This document shows, in pieces, positions 27,596-37,084 of a stretch of 64,000 bases of DNA. The first letter of the stretch is position 1; each line of letters begins with the position of its first letter. Origin of the DNA: Candidatus Opimibacter skivensis (GTDB lineage Bacteria > Bacteroidota > Bacteroidia > Chitinophagales > Saprospiraceae); NCBI GenBank assembly GCA_016721905.1, contig JADKHH010000001.1, positions 186,001 through 250,000 of the forward strand, written 5' to 3'. The translations under genes were made by a program, and so were the position numbers. The notes under the pieces are model-generated. The model was not told where the DNA came from, made no database searches, and worked only from the letters and a program-made list of their open reading frames with translations.

Positions 27596-29503
27596 ATGAA
27601 ACTTCAGATAAATTCAATTACTGACTACCACACTTCTTATCGCGAGAGTATCGAAGATCCTGCAGCTTTCTGGGCCAGTCAGGCAAGAGCTTTTCAATGG
27701 ACCAAGGAATGGGATGCTGTGCTGGAATCAGATTTTACAGGGGGCTATAACCGATGGTACATGGGTGGTCATCTCAATATAACGATCAATTGTCTTGACC
27801 GCCATCTTGAAGAATCCAGTGATAAAACTGCGATCGTCTGGGAACCTAATGATCCTATGCAGGAAACCAGGAAACTCTCTTATCGCGAACTGCATTCCAG
27901 TGTTTGTCAGTTTGCCAACGGACTTAGAGCGAATGGTATCGGAAAAGGTGATCGTGTGTGCTTTTACATGCCAATGCTGCCTGAGTTAGTGATCGGCATA
28001 CTAGCGTGTGCGAGGATTGGGGCTATTCACAGTGTTGTGTTTGCGGGATTCTCAGCAGCATCTCTTGCAGACAGGATCAAGGATGCGTCATGTAAAATGT
28101 TGATCTGTGCGGACTACAATATTCGTGGGCCTAAACAAATACCTGTTAAGTCTCTCGTTGATGAAGCATTGTCACTTGGTTGTGAATGCATAGAAAAAGT
28201 CATTGTATACCGAAACACCGGCGGCGGAATACCTTGGGTCAATGGCCGTGACTATTGGTGGTATGATATCATTGAAGGGCAAGCTGAAGAGTGTACACCG
28301 GAAATCATGGATAGTGAAGATCCGCTGTTCATATTATACACGTCTGGATCTACCGGCAAACCAAAAGGTGTGGTGCATACTTGCGGTGGATATATGGTCT
28401 ATACAGGATATACATTCAATAATGTCTTTCAGTTTCAACCAGGAGAAATCCATTGGTGTACAGCGGACATTGGCTGGATTACCGGGCATAGCTATGTCAT
28501 CTATGGGCCTTTACTCAACGGGGCCACTACCCTTTTGTTTGAAGGTATTCCTACCTATCCTGATCCTTCCAGGTTTTGGAAAATATGCGAGAAACATAAA
28601 GTAAATATCTTCTACACGGCACCAACGGCCATCAGGGCGTTGATGGCTGCAGGTGATGAACACACCATCGGACATGATCTTTCAGCGATACGTGTATTAG
28701 GTACTGTCGGAGAACCGATCAATGAAGAAGCGTGGCATTGGTATAACGAAAAGGTCGGCAGAGGAATTGCTCCTGTCATTGATACCTGGTGGCAAACAGA
28801 GACTGGTGGGATTATGATTACACCGTTACCTGGCATTACGGATACTAAGCCATGTTTTGCTTCTTATCCTTTACCTGGTGTTCAACCCATACTTGTCGAT
28901 GTCAATGGAAACGAAATCGAAGGAAACAATGCAGAAGGGCTGCTGTGTATAAAATTTCCGTGGCCATCGATCATTCGCACTACGTATGGTGATCATGAAC
29001 GCTGCAGGCAATCCTATTTTTCCGCTTTTCCAGGTTTGTATTTTACGGGAGATGAAGCAAGGCGGGATGAAGATGGCCGGTATCGGATCATTGGTCGTGT
29101 AGATGATGTCATCAATGTCAGTGGTCACCGCATAGGTACTGCCGAGATCGAGAATGCGATTGATGAACATGACAATGTTGTGGAAAGCGCTGTGGTTGGA
29201 TACGCTCATCCGATCAAAGGACAGGGAATCTATGCTTATGTGATTTTACTGCATCCGGTTAGCGATGAGACCGCACTCTTTAAGGAAATCAATGAAAAGC
29301 TGGTGCAGTATATTGGCCCGATTGCCAAGGCTGATGAAGTAATGATCGTCAGTGGATTGCCTAAAACACGGTCAGGTAAAATAATGCGGAGACTACTGCG
29401 CAAAGCCGCTGAAAAGGATTATGAAAACCTTGGGGATATTTCCACGTTACTCAATCCCGAAATCGTAGAAGAGATTGTAGAAAAATCAAAACTCAAACCA
29501 TAA
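27596..29503 (+). CDS. acs: Acetyl-coenzyme A synthetase
   Basis: This 635-residue AMP-forming ligase of the Acs subfamily has the P-loop-like YTSGSTGKPKGV (about 247-258), TWWQTETGG (about 396-404), the hinge region GRVDDVINVSGHRIGTAEIE (about 500-519) and the C-terminal acetylation-site lysine in PKTRSGKIMRR (about 589-599). Length and motif spacing fit acetyl-CoA synthetase, which activates acetate via acetyl-AMP in the cytosol. It lies between UbiA (17 bases before) and maf (44 bases after). Propionyl-CoA synthetase is a less likely alternative. Confidence 0.93.
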   Translation: MKLQINSITDYHTSYRESIEDPAAFWASQARAFQWTKEWDAVLESDFTGGYNRWYMGGHLNITINCLDRHLEESSDKTAIVWEPNDPMQETRKLSYRELHSSVCQFANGLRANGIGKGDRVCFYMPMLPELVIGILACARIGAIHSVVFAGFSAASLADRIKDASCKMLICADYNIRGPKQIPVKSLVDEALSLGCECIEKVIVYRNTGGGIPWVNGRDYWWYDIIEGQAEECTPEIMDSEDPLFILYTSGSTGKPKGVVHTCGGYMVYTGYTFNNVFQFQPGEIHWCTADIGWITGHSYVIYGPLLNGATTLLFEGIPTYPDPSRFWKICEKHKVNIFYTAPTAIRALMAAGDEHTIGHDLSAIRVLGTVGEPINEEAWHWYNEKVGRGIAPVIDTWWQTETGGIMITPLPGITDTKPCFASYPLPGVQPILVDVNGNEIEGNNAEGLLCIKFPWPSIIRTTYGDHERCRQSYFSAFPGLYFTGDEARRDEDGRYRIIGRVDDVINVSGHRIGTAEIENAIDEHDNVVESAVVGYAHPIKGQGIYAYVILLHPVSDETALFKEINEKLVQYIGPIAKADEVMIVSGLPKTRSGKIMRRLLRKAAEKDYENLGDISTLLNPEIVEEIVEKSKLKP

Positions 29504-29547
29504 ACACATCAACCCATCAACACATCAACATAAACCATAAATCAACA

Positions 29548-30135
29548 ATGCAATTAAACCATCCACCACTCTACCTGGCTTCGAAATCACCACGTCGCCA
29601 GGAATTATTGAAAGCAGCAGGTATTCCTTTTCAACTCATCGATGTCGATGTGGAGGAGACCTATCCCGATGATATGGTCGTTGAAGATGTACCTGAGTTT
29701 CTGGCTCGCAAAAAAGCGACTGCAGCTATTCCGCTCGTTCCGCTTGATGGTATTGTTTTGGCGGCAGATAGTATTGTCATCCTTGACAATATTGTTTTTG
29801 GCAAACCTGTTGATGCGACCGAAGCTATAGAGATGCTGTCCAAACTGGTGGGCAGGCACCATCTTGTGATCACAGGAGTTTTCCTCGGGAATCATGAGCG
29901 TGGTGTAGGTTTTTCCGAATTTACCTCCGTCTGGATCGAGCCTATGTCACCCGAAGAGATTGCCTATTATGTCAATACTTTTCCGCCGCTGGATAAAGCC
30001 GGTTCCTATGGCATCCAGGACTGGCTCGGTTGGTCCAGGATATCAAGGATCGAAGGATCGTATGCTAACGTGATGGGGCTGCCCATCCATAAAGTGTATG
30101 AGACCTTAAAAGACTGGAACAAAGAAGATCAATAA
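29548..30135 (+). CDS. maf: Maf nucleoside triphosphate pyrophosphatase
   Basis: This 195-residue protein opens with the Maf signature LASKSPRRQELL and has a conserved AADSIVIL loop (about 71-78) and LDKAGSYGIQDW (about 150-161). Maf proteins hydrolyse non-canonical or dTTP/UTP-type nucleotides and act as house-cleaning enzymes. The 44-base gap from acs contains a short ACACATCAAC-type direct repeat. The gene ends 2 bases before the convergent prmA stop. Confidence 0.92.
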   Translation: MQLNHPPLYLASKSPRRQELLKAAGIPFQLIDVDVEETYPDDMVVEDVPEFLARKKATAAIPLVPLDGIVLAADSIVILDNIVFGKPVDATEAIEMLSKLVGRHHLVITGVFLGNHERGVGFSEFTSVWIEPMSPEEIAYYVNTFPPLDKAGSYGIQDWLGWSRISRIEGSYANVMGLPIHKVYETLKDWNKEDQ

Positions 30136-30137
30136 GA

Positions 30138-30980
30138 TTATTTCTTCAAGGTCACCTGCAACCATTCATTCCTTTCATTGATCTCCACTACCTCAAGCGG
30201 TGGAAAGGAAATGTGCTGCTCCATATAACCTCTGTCATAGGTCATGATGCCGGAGAGTAATATATATCCTGCTGGTTGCAACATGGCCTTGAGTTCTTCA
30301 AAATGTTTTGCAATCACGGTCACATTGATATTAGCAAGGATGATATCATAGAGCCCCGGATCAGCAACTTCAAGCCCACCTTCGCGGAAATCACATAAAT
30401 GCTCCACGTAATTGAGTATGGAATGTTCAATACTATTTTCCTTTGCTTCCGGCTGTGTATCGACGCCGATAACTTCGGCAGCACCTTCCATAGCAGCCAC
30501 CACTGACAGAATGCCTGTTCCACAGCCGAAATCAAGTACGCGCTTGCCCTGGAAATCAAGTTTAGACATCGCCTGCAACATCATATAGGTGGTTGCATGA
30601 TGGCCGGTACCAAATGCCATCTTTGGCGCGATAATCACTTCATGTTTGAAGCCCTCCGTGCTGCCTGCATGGAATCCGGCGCGGATATAACAGTAATCAT
30701 CGACAGCGACAGGATTAAACGAACTTTCCCAAACCGCATTCCAGTTTTGATCTGGCACAACATCCATCTCATACTCTCTAAACCGGATGCCTTTTGCTTC
30801 ATTCACACTTTCAAGCAGATCCTGCGTGATATCATGTTTGAGGATATACGCTATGATCGTATTGCCGTCTTCATGGAATGCTTCAAACGGCCAGTCACTC
30901 AACATGGCCATCCAGATTTCGTTGTCATAACCTTCCATGTCAAAGGTCATGGCAAAATACTCAGGGTTTGAAATGCTCAT
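30138..30980 (-). CDS. prmA: Ribosomal protein L11 methyltransferase
   Basis: This 280-residue protein has an N-terminal ~110-residue recognition domain and a class I methyltransferase domain with VLDFGCGTGILSVVAA (motif I) and DIILANINV (motif IV, in place of the usual NPP). PrmA methylates ribosomal protein L11. The ATG overlaps the end of folD by four bases (30977-30980), so the two are translationally coupled on the minus strand. Confidence 0.88.
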   Translation of the reverse strand: MSISNPEYFAMTFDMEGYDNEIWMAMLSDWPFEAFHEDGNTIIAYILKHDITQDLLESVNEAKGIRFREYEMDVVPDQNWNAVWESSFNPVAVDDYCYIRAGFHAGSTEGFKHEVIIAPKMAFGTGHHATTYMMLQAMSKLDFQGKRVLDFGCGTGILSVVAAMEGAAEVIGVDTQPEAKENSIEHSILNYVEHLCDFREGGLEVADPGLYDIILANINVTVIAKHFEELKAMLQPAGYILLSGIMTYDRGYMEQHISFPPLEVVEINERNEWLQVTLKK

Positions 30981-31867
30981 TTCGTTTTCGGATAAATTTC
31001 ACCTGAGTATGCCTTCCAGGTATTAAGTAAGAGTGAGGTAACCGTCATCGGTCCTACACCACCCGGCACGGGAGTGATATAACTGCTTTTGGGAGCCACT
31101 TGTTCATAATCGACATCGCCTACCAATCGGAAACCAGACTTTTTAGTGGGGTCATCCACTCTGTTGATCCCTACATCGATAACAACAGCTCCTTCCTTGA
31201 CCATATCTGCTTTCAGGAAATTAGGTCTTCCCAGTGCTACGACAAGAACATCTGCCTGTAACGCTATTTCCTTGATGTTGGGCGTGCGGCTGTGGCACAG
31301 CATTACTGTTGCATCACCAGGACTCCCTTTGCGTGACAGCAGGATGCTGATAGGTGTTCCAACGATATTGCTTCGTCCGATTACACAACAGGTTTTACCG
31401 CTGATGTCAATATGGTATCGCTCCAGCATCTGCATGATGCCCATGGGGGTGGCAGGAAGATAGGCTGGCAATCCTAGTGTCATCAAACCGAGGTTCATCG
31501 GATGAAATCCATCTACGTCCTTTTCAGGGCTGATGGCCAGGGTGATTTCCATTTCATGGATATGCTCAGGTAATGGCAACTGGACGATAAAGCCATCAAT
31601 TTCCGGATTTGCATTGAGCTCATGTACGATATCAAGTAAAGCTTGCTGTGATATCTCAGCGGGGCGCTGTATGAGGGTGGATTGAAATCCTGCATCACTG
31701 CAGCTCTTTACCTTATTGGTCACATAGGATCTGCTGGCCGGATGATCTCCGATCAGCACTGCTGCAAGATGCGGAGCACGTTTTCCTTCCGCCAATACTT
31801 TTTCAACTTTTTCCCTCAACTCGGATTTTATCTGCTGAGCCAGGGCATTACCATCTATAATCTGCAT
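30977..31867 (-). CDS. folD: Bifunctional methylenetetrahydrofolate dehydrogenase/cyclohydrolase
   Basis: This 296-residue protein has FolD landmarks in order: SRSYVTNKVKSC (active-site Tyr and Lys, about 47-58), GFIVQLPLPEH (about 96-106), VIGRSNIVGTP (NADP-binding, about 163-173) and PGGVGPMTVTSLL near 272-284. It interconverts 5,10-methylene- and 10-formyl-tetrahydrofolate in one-carbon metabolism. It is upstream of prmA with a four-base overlap. Confidence 0.94.
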   Translation of the reverse strand: MQIIDGNALAQQIKSELREKVEKVLAEGKRAPHLAAVLIGDHPASRSYVTNKVKSCSDAGFQSTLIQRPAEISQQALLDIVHELNANPEIDGFIVQLPLPEHIHEMEITLAISPEKDVDGFHPMNLGLMTLGLPAYLPATPMGIMQMLERYHIDISGKTCCVIGRSNIVGTPISILLSRKGSPGDATVMLCHSRTPNIKEIALQADVLVVALGRPNFLKADMVKEGAVVIDVGINRVDDPTKKSGFRLVGDVDYEQVAPKSSYITPVPGGVGPMTVTSLLLNTWKAYSGEIYPKTK

Positions 31868-31968
31868 GTGTTGTATTTGGTTTTGTTTGTAATGCTGTTG
31901 TTTGTCTGTGTATGCTATTTAGTACTCAAATCGATAATTTGATCGTCTATTATCTGACTTTAATGTTT

Positions 31969-32538
31969 TTATGTCGCCTCTTTCATCTGCTGCCTGCATA
32001 AGGTGCCCATGGACAATCCGATAAGACCTCCTAATAGGCCACCCCCAATGACGTCCAACGGGTAATGCAAACCGACGTATACCTGAGCAATACAAATAAC
32101 AACGGCCCATAACCACCACAGGTATTTCCAACGCTTCATATACCAGCCAAAGACAGTCACCAAAAAGGCGGCCAGGCAAAAATGATTGGCAGCATGGGAA
32201 GAGGTAAAGCTATATCCACTGCCACACGATACCCGCTGAATTGCAGGTGGTACCATCTGCTGCTCCTGGCAAGGCCGCGGTCTCTGCACCTGGTATTTGA
32301 TCAGTTTAGAGCTAATCGTATCTGAGGCAAAGATGGAGGCCGAAACGAATAATATGACCCATGCGCTTTGACGGACAGTAGAGTTGAAGACAATCCAGCT
32401 CAGGCACAATACATAGAGTGGAATCCACAGGTACTTGTTCCTCGCGGCGGTTAACAGCAGGTCAAATACAGGATTGCTCCATCCACTGTTGATCCAGTGA
32501 AACAAGGAGGTATCCCATTGAACTAATGTCTCCATCAT
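31969..32538 (-). CDS. PAP2-family membrane phosphatase
   Basis: This 189-residue membrane protein carries the three-part PAP2 signature: KYQVQRPRP, SFTSSHAANHF and VYVGLHYPLDVIGG. The first residue of the third part, usually Ser-Arg, is replaced (AQVYVG), but the catalytic histidine and aspartate are kept. Likely substrates are undecaprenyl diphosphate or phosphatidylglycerol phosphate; sequence does not decide. It is divergent from glmM, whose GTG lies 45 bases away. Confidence 0.86.
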   Translation of the reverse strand: MMETLVQWDTSLFHWINSGWSNPVFDLLLTAARNKYLWIPLYVLCLSWIVFNSTVRQSAWVILFVSASIFASDTISSKLIKYQVQRPRPCQEQQMVPPAIQRVSCGSGYSFTSSHAANHFCLAAFLVTVFGWYMKRWKYLWWLWAVVICIAQVYVGLHYPLDVIGGGLLGGLIGLSMGTLCRQQMKEAT

Positions 32539-32550
32539 CGATCAAATGTA

Positions 32551-32558
32551 TAGTTTTG
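32551..32558 (+). promoter_or_regulatory. Bacteroidota -7 box (TAGTTTTG) before glmM
   Basis: TAGTTTTG matches TAnnTTTG exactly and lies 25 bases before the GTG start of glmM. The -33 region falls inside the divergent PAP2 gene start and shows no clear TTG. Confidence 0.5.
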
Positions 32559-32583
32559 CACGGCAAATTCAATCGTAGATATT

Positions 32584-33954
32584 GTGTCTCTCATTAAATC
32601 AGTAAGCGGAATCCGGGGAACCATAGGTGGCGGGCCCGGAGACAACCTCACCCCACCCGATATCGTGTCCTTTGTCGCAGCTTATGGCTCCTGTTTATTC
32701 AGGGACTTTAAAAACCCATCTGTCGTGATCGGCAGGGATGGCAGGATATCAGGTGAAATGGTTAAAAACCTGGCCATCAGTACCTTGAGGGCCCTTGGCA
32801 TTGATGTATTGGATCTTGATTATTCGACTACGCCTACCGTTGAAATGTACGTGAAGCATGCCGGGGCGTCGGGTGGAATCATCATTACAGCCAGTCATAA
32901 CCCTGCTCAATGGAATGCACTCAAGTTCCTCAATCATAAGGGTGAATTTATAAGCCCTGAACTCGGTGAAGAGATAAAAGAGATGGCTGAATCAGGAAGC
33001 CTTGAAGTTAATTATGCGGCAGTGGACAAGCTAGGCCAGTTAAGGCAGGTTTCAGATGCTATTGACCTCCACATCATGGCTATCCTCGAACATCCGCTGG
33101 TTGACGGCAGGGTGATTGCTGGTGCAGGCCTTAAAGTGGTGGTTGATTGTATCAATAGTACCGGCAGTATCAGTCTGCCGCCGCTGCTTGATGCCCTGGG
33201 TGTAGAGTTTACCCTGATCAATGCTGAAATGACCGGCGAATTTGCACACAATCCTGAGCCTCTTCCAGAACACCTGACCCAGTTGTGTGAATCTGTCTTG
33301 ACCTATGAAGCTGACATGGGTATCAGCGTGGATCCGGATGTTGACCGCCTTGCGCTGGTCAGCGAAGACGGCGTTTTTTTTGGTGAAGAATATACGCTGG
33401 TTTGCGTGGCTGATTATGTGCTGCGTCATCAAAAAGGTCCGCTGGTGACCAACTTGTCCTCCAGCAGGGCATTGGCAGATCTAGCATCAACCTTTGGTGT
33501 TCCGTGTTATTATGCCCCGGTTGGGGAAGTCCATGTAGTCAATGAAATGAAATCACGTGGGGCTGTCCTGGGGGGTGAAGGAAACGGAGGTATCATTGAT
33601 CCTACCCTGCACTATGGCAGGGATTCTTTGATCGGCATAGCACTGGTCCTGATGCATCTGGCGACCAGTGGAAAATCCCTTTCGCAACTTAAAGCCGGGT
33701 ATCCAGCCTATACCATGGTGAAAGACAAGTTAGCCTTTGATCCAGCATTGTCCGCCCAGGGCATTCTTGATAAGGTAGCCGGACATTTTGATCCGGAGAC
33801 GCTGGATACAAGAGATGGACTTAAAGTAGATCTTCCGGACGCATGGGTGCAGCTCAGGAAATCCAATACTGAACCCATTCTGCGCATCTATGCTGAGGCC
33901 AAAACCATGGAGGAAGCAAAGGCTTTAGTAGAAAAAGTTAAAGGCCTGATTTAA
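32584..33954 (+). CDS. glmM: Phosphoglucosamine mutase
   Basis: This 456-residue alpha-D-phosphohexomutase has the phosphoserine loop TASHNPAQWN (serine near residue 102), the metal loop VDPDVDRLAL (about 249-258), the sugar-binding GGEGNGG (about 329-335) and the phosphate-binding RKSNTEPILRIYAE near the C-terminus. It makes glucosamine-1-phosphate for cell-wall precursors; a dual phosphoglucomutase/phosphomannomutase role is possible. Translation must start at GTG (32584), since no ATG precedes the conserved SVSGIRGTIGG head. Confidence 0.9.
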   Translation: MSLIKSVSGIRGTIGGGPGDNLTPPDIVSFVAAYGSCLFRDFKNPSVVIGRDGRISGEMVKNLAISTLRALGIDVLDLDYSTTPTVEMYVKHAGASGGIIITASHNPAQWNALKFLNHKGEFISPELGEEIKEMAESGSLEVNYAAVDKLGQLRQVSDAIDLHIMAILEHPLVDGRVIAGAGLKVVVDCINSTGSISLPPLLDALGVEFTLINAEMTGEFAHNPEPLPEHLTQLCESVLTYEADMGISVDPDVDRLALVSEDGVFFGEEYTLVCVADYVLRHQKGPLVTNLSSSRALADLASTFGVPCYYAPVGEVHVVNEMKSRGAVLGGEGNGGIIDPTLHYGRDSLIGIALVLMHLATSGKSLSQLKAGYPAYTMVKDKLAFDPALSAQGILDKVAGHFDPETLDTRDGLKVDLPDAWVQLRKSNTEPILRIYAEAKTMEEAKALVEKVKGLI

Positions 33955-34015
33955 CCCCGGTAGACCTCATCTCTGTTAACTTCCGTAAATTGCATCCTTA
34001 TTTCAGCCATTCGCT

Positions 34016-35167
34016 ATGTCCAGAAGAGTTTATCTTGATAATGCGGCAACTACGCCCGTCCGACAAGAGGTTTTAGAAGCCATGTTGCCTTTCCTTACCA
34101 GTAATTTTGGTAATCCATCTTCCATACATCAAGAAGGTCGGACAACCAGAGCGGCCATAGAGGGAGCAAGAAAATTGGTGGCTTCGCTCATCGGAGCATC
34201 TACAGGAGAGATATTCTTCACCTCCGGAGGAACTGAATCCAATAATATGGCCATCAAATGCGCTGTCAGTGACATGGGTGTCAAACGGATCATCACTTCA
34301 CCTGCAGAACATCATTGCGTAAAGCATTCCGTGGAGCATCTCAAATCGATGGACATGGTTCAGGTAGACATGGTTAAGGTTGATCAATATGCCCTACCTG
34401 ATTTCGATCATCTTGAAGAACTGCTGGCTGCCTCAGATACACCAACGCTGGTCACTATCATGCACGCGAACAATGAACTTGGTTCCATGCTTGACATGCA
34501 CCAGCTTTCCGCTTTATGTAAAAAATATGGTGCTTACCTCCATTCTGATACAGTGCAGACAGTTGGACATTTTCCAATCAATGTGCAACAAACCCCTATT
34601 GATTTTATGTCAGGTGCTGCGCATAAATTTTATGGGCCGAAAGGAATTGGTTTTATCTATATCAATAGCCGCTGCCACATCCATCCGTTTATTGATGGTG
34701 GCTCACAGGAACGCAATATGCGAGCCGGCACTGAAAACAGCAGTGGAATCGTAGGCCTGGCCAAAGCAATGCAACTGGCATACGCAGAGTTGGAAGAGGA
34801 CACTGCACATATCTCATCGTTAAAGGAATACATGAGGCAAGAGATCCTGTCACTTTGTCCGGAGGCCTATATTAACGGGCATCCGGAAAATTCACTCTAT
34901 ACGGTCCTGAATGTTTCATTTCCTCCCGGCCCATATGCCGATCTGATGATCATGTCACTCGATATAGCTGGCATCAGTGTCAGCGGTGGAAGCGCATGCA
35001 GTTCAGGTGCAGAATCACAATCACACGTTCTCAATGCCATCGGTCATCCAACAGATCGTAAAGCTGTTCGTTTTTCACTGAGCAGGAATACAACCAGGGA
35101 GGATATTGACTACGCTGTCGAACAATTGGCTGGGATTCTATCAGCAGGTGTCCATGTACTATCCTAG
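34016..35167 (+). CDS. Cysteine desulfurase (NifS/IscS class)
   Basis: This 383-residue PLP aminotransferase-fold enzyme has YLDNAATTP at the N-terminus, the Schiff-base lysine in GAAHKFYGPKG (about 204), and the sulfur-accepting cysteine in SGGSACSSG (about 328) within the longer class I loop. It supplies sulfur for Fe-S clusters and thio-cofactors. An Nfu-like scaffold and an Mrp-type Fe-S carrier are encoded within 4.5 kb, which supports an Fe-S role. The dehydratase gene follows after 6 bases. Confidence 0.9.
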   Translation: MSRRVYLDNAATTPVRQEVLEAMLPFLTSNFGNPSSIHQEGRTTRAAIEGARKLVASLIGASTGEIFFTSGGTESNNMAIKCAVSDMGVKRIITSPAEHHCVKHSVEHLKSMDMVQVDMVKVDQYALPDFDHLEELLAASDTPTLVTIMHANNELGSMLDMHQLSALCKKYGAYLHSDTVQTVGHFPINVQQTPIDFMSGAAHKFYGPKGIGFIYINSRCHIHPFIDGGSQERNMRAGTENSSGIVGLAKAMQLAYAELEEDTAHISSLKEYMRQEILSLCPEAYINGHPENSLYTVLNVSFPPGPYADLMIMSLDIAGISVSGGSACSSGAESQSHVLNAIGHPTDRKAVRFSLSRNTTREDIDYAVEQLAGILSAGVHVLS

Positions 35168-35173
35168 CCTGGA

Positions 35174-36151
35174 GTGATACCTACAGGGGAAGAGGATCAA
35201 CTCAATCCAGGTTATATCAGTAGCCTGATTATTCAGGCCTATCAGCGTATCCGGGACTATGTCATTCAAACCAGGCTAGTGTTTGATCCGACATATTCAC
35301 TTTGGCTCAAATGTGAGAATGAACAGAAGACAGGTTCATTCAAATGGAGAGGAGCTTTATCCAAACTGAGTCTCCTGACACCGGGGCAAACCATCATCAC
35401 GGCATCTACCGGGAACCATGGACTTGGCGTAGCCAATGCAGCAGTGCTCTTTGGATTGAAGGCCAGGATATTTCTTCCCAAAACAGCATCTCCCAAAAAA
35501 ATCGAAAAGCTAATGGCTCTCGGAGCCGATCTCGTCCAGGTTGATGGTGATTCGCTGGATGCAGAGATGCAAGGAAAGGAATATGCTGCGTTGCATCATC
35601 TGCCCTGGGTCAGTCCGTATAATGATGAGGCCATCATTGCTGGCCAGGGAACGATAGGACTTGAGATTTCTGAACGATTATCTGAGATTGATAAGATATA
35701 CATTACCGTTGGTGGAGGTGGATTGATTTCCGGAATAGGCAGCTGGATCAGATCTCATCATCCGAATGCAGAAATTATAGGCTGTCAGCCGGTCAATTCC
35801 CCCGAAATGTATCTAAGTGTATTATCGGGCCATGTAGTGACGGCTCCTGAATCACTTACTACCCTATCGGATGGTTCTGCCGGTCCATTGGAGGAAGACA
35901 GTATTACATTTCCGATTTGCCAGGATGTTATTGATCGCTTTATCCTTGTTTCTGAAGAAGAGATTGAAGATGCTATCAGGCATCTCAATCGGCAACATCA
36001 TCTAATCGTAGAAGGTGCTGCGGGAGTTGCTATGGCTGCGGCGATGAAGGATTCACGAAGACATGAAGGTGAAACTTCAGTAGTGGTACTTTGTGGAGTT
36101 AATATTGATGCTACCATTCACGAAAGAATCTGTAAAAAAGTGAGAACGTGA
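35174..36151 (+). CDS. Serine/threonine dehydratase family PLP enzyme
   Basis: This 325-residue fold-type II PLP enzyme starts with GTG. The likely Schiff-base lysine is in TGSFKWRGAL (about 58), followed by TASTGNHGLG (about 77-86) and the phosphate-binding glycine loop TVGGGGLISG (about 178-187). It lacks the C-terminal ACT-type regulatory domain of biosynthetic IlvA. It therefore fits a catabolic Ser/Thr dehydratase or serine/threo-hydroxyaspartate racemase-type enzyme. Given other D-amino-acid genes in the window, serine racemase activity is a possible alternative. It lies 6 bases after the cysteine desulfurase gene. Confidence 0.82.
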   Translation: MIPTGEEDQLNPGYISSLIIQAYQRIRDYVIQTRLVFDPTYSLWLKCENEQKTGSFKWRGALSKLSLLTPGQTIITASTGNHGLGVANAAVLFGLKARIFLPKTASPKKIEKLMALGADLVQVDGDSLDAEMQGKEYAALHHLPWVSPYNDEAIIAGQGTIGLEISERLSEIDKIYITVGGGGLISGIGSWIRSHHPNAEIIGCQPVNSPEMYLSVLSGHVVTAPESLTTLSDGSAGPLEEDSITFPICQDVIDRFILVSEEEIEDAIRHLNRQHHLIVEGAAGVAMAAAMKDSRRHEGETSVVVLCGVNIDATIHERICKKVRT

Positions 36152-36207
36152 GAGAGTAAGAGAGTGAGAGAGTGAGAGAGTGAGAGAGTGAGAAGGTAAG
36201 AGAAAGG
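36152..36207. repeat. Tandem 8-bp repeat (GAGAGTGA)
   Basis: Seven consecutive 8-base units follow the dehydratase stop: one GAGAGTAA, four exact GAGAGTGA (36160-36191), then GAAGGTAA and GAGAAAGG. The stop codon itself sits in the same repeat-like context (ACGTGAGAGAG). Just beyond, GCGTCTCT occurs twice in a row (about 36231-36246). This is a simple-sequence tract prone to slippage, in the 105-base gap between convergent genes. Confidence 0.85.
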
Positions 36208-36256
36208 TTCTTAGCGATTAATTACACTGCGTCTCTGCGTCTCTGCGCGCAAATTT

Positions 36257-37084
36257 TCATGAAAGATTCATCCGCTGACTCAGATGTGGTAAAATTATTT
36301 TATTGATCGCCTGAGCTTCATCAAAAGCTCTTTCAGCGTAATCACTGTCCTTGCTTGCGTAGAGAATACTGCGGGAGGCATTGATGAGCAGACCACCATC
36401 TTCATTAAGTCCTGCCTTGCAGATAGCCTCCAGGTCGCCGCCTTGGGCACCAACGCCTGGGATGAGAAAGAAATGCTCTGGAAATGCATTCCGGCATTCT
36501 GCGATATCGGCAGGGTGAGTGGCACCAATCACAAACATGGTATTGCCGGCATGACCCCATGTTGATGTCGTCTTCATCACCTTCTGATATAGTTTTTGTC
36601 CGCTTGGTAATGTGATTTGCTGGAAATCACTGCTGCCATGGTTTGAAGTAAGAGCGAGGACAATGACCCACTTGCCTTCCTGATAAAATGGGGTCACACA
36701 ATCTTCTCCCATGTATGGATTGACGGTGATCGCGTCACAATGCAATTGGTCGAAGACAGCGCGTGCATACATCGCCGATGTATTTCCAATATCTCCGCGC
36801 TTTGCATCCGCGATAATGAAGTGACTGTCGCCGATGTAGTTTATTGTCTCTTCCAGGATGCGCCATCCTTCGCCCCCCAGTGATTCGTAAAATGCAAAGT
36901 TGGGTTTGTAGGCGATGCAGGTTGATCTTGTGGCATCAATGATTGCTTTGTTGAAAGCCAATATATCACCATTGATCACAGCAGGTAATTTAGTGGGATC
37001 AACATCCAAACCGATGGTCAGGACGGACTTGCGTTCGCGGATCAGCGAAGTGAGGAAGGACTTATCTTTTCTAAGGTCAGACAT
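36257..37084 (-). CDS. pyrF: Orotidine 5'-phosphate decarboxylase (type 2)
   Basis: From the start at 37084 this is a 275-residue protein, the usual length for the longer (type 2) OMP decarboxylases. Landmarks are LTIGLDVDPTKLP, FNKAIID, the catalytic IADAKRGDIGNTS and NPYMGEDCVTPF, with GVGAQGGDLE near the C-terminal phosphate loop. It makes UMP in pyrimidine synthesis. A longer frame reaches 37150, but the added 22 residues are non-conserved. The 37084 ATG overlaps the nfu stop in an 8-base ATGTCTGA-type overlap, which supports coupling. Confidence 0.9.
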   Translation of the reverse strand: MSDLRKDKSFLTSLIRERKSVLTIGLDVDPTKLPAVINGDILAFNKAIIDATRSTCIAYKPNFAFYESLGGEGWRILEETINYIGDSHFIIADAKRGDIGNTSAMYARAVFDQLHCDAITVNPYMGEDCVTPFYQEGKWVIVLALTSNHGSSDFQQITLPSGQKLYQKVMKTTSTWGHAGNTMFVIGATHPADIAECRNAFPEHFFLIPGVGAQGGDLEAICKAGLNEDGGLLINASRSILYASKDSDYAERAFDEAQAINKIILPHLSQRMNLS

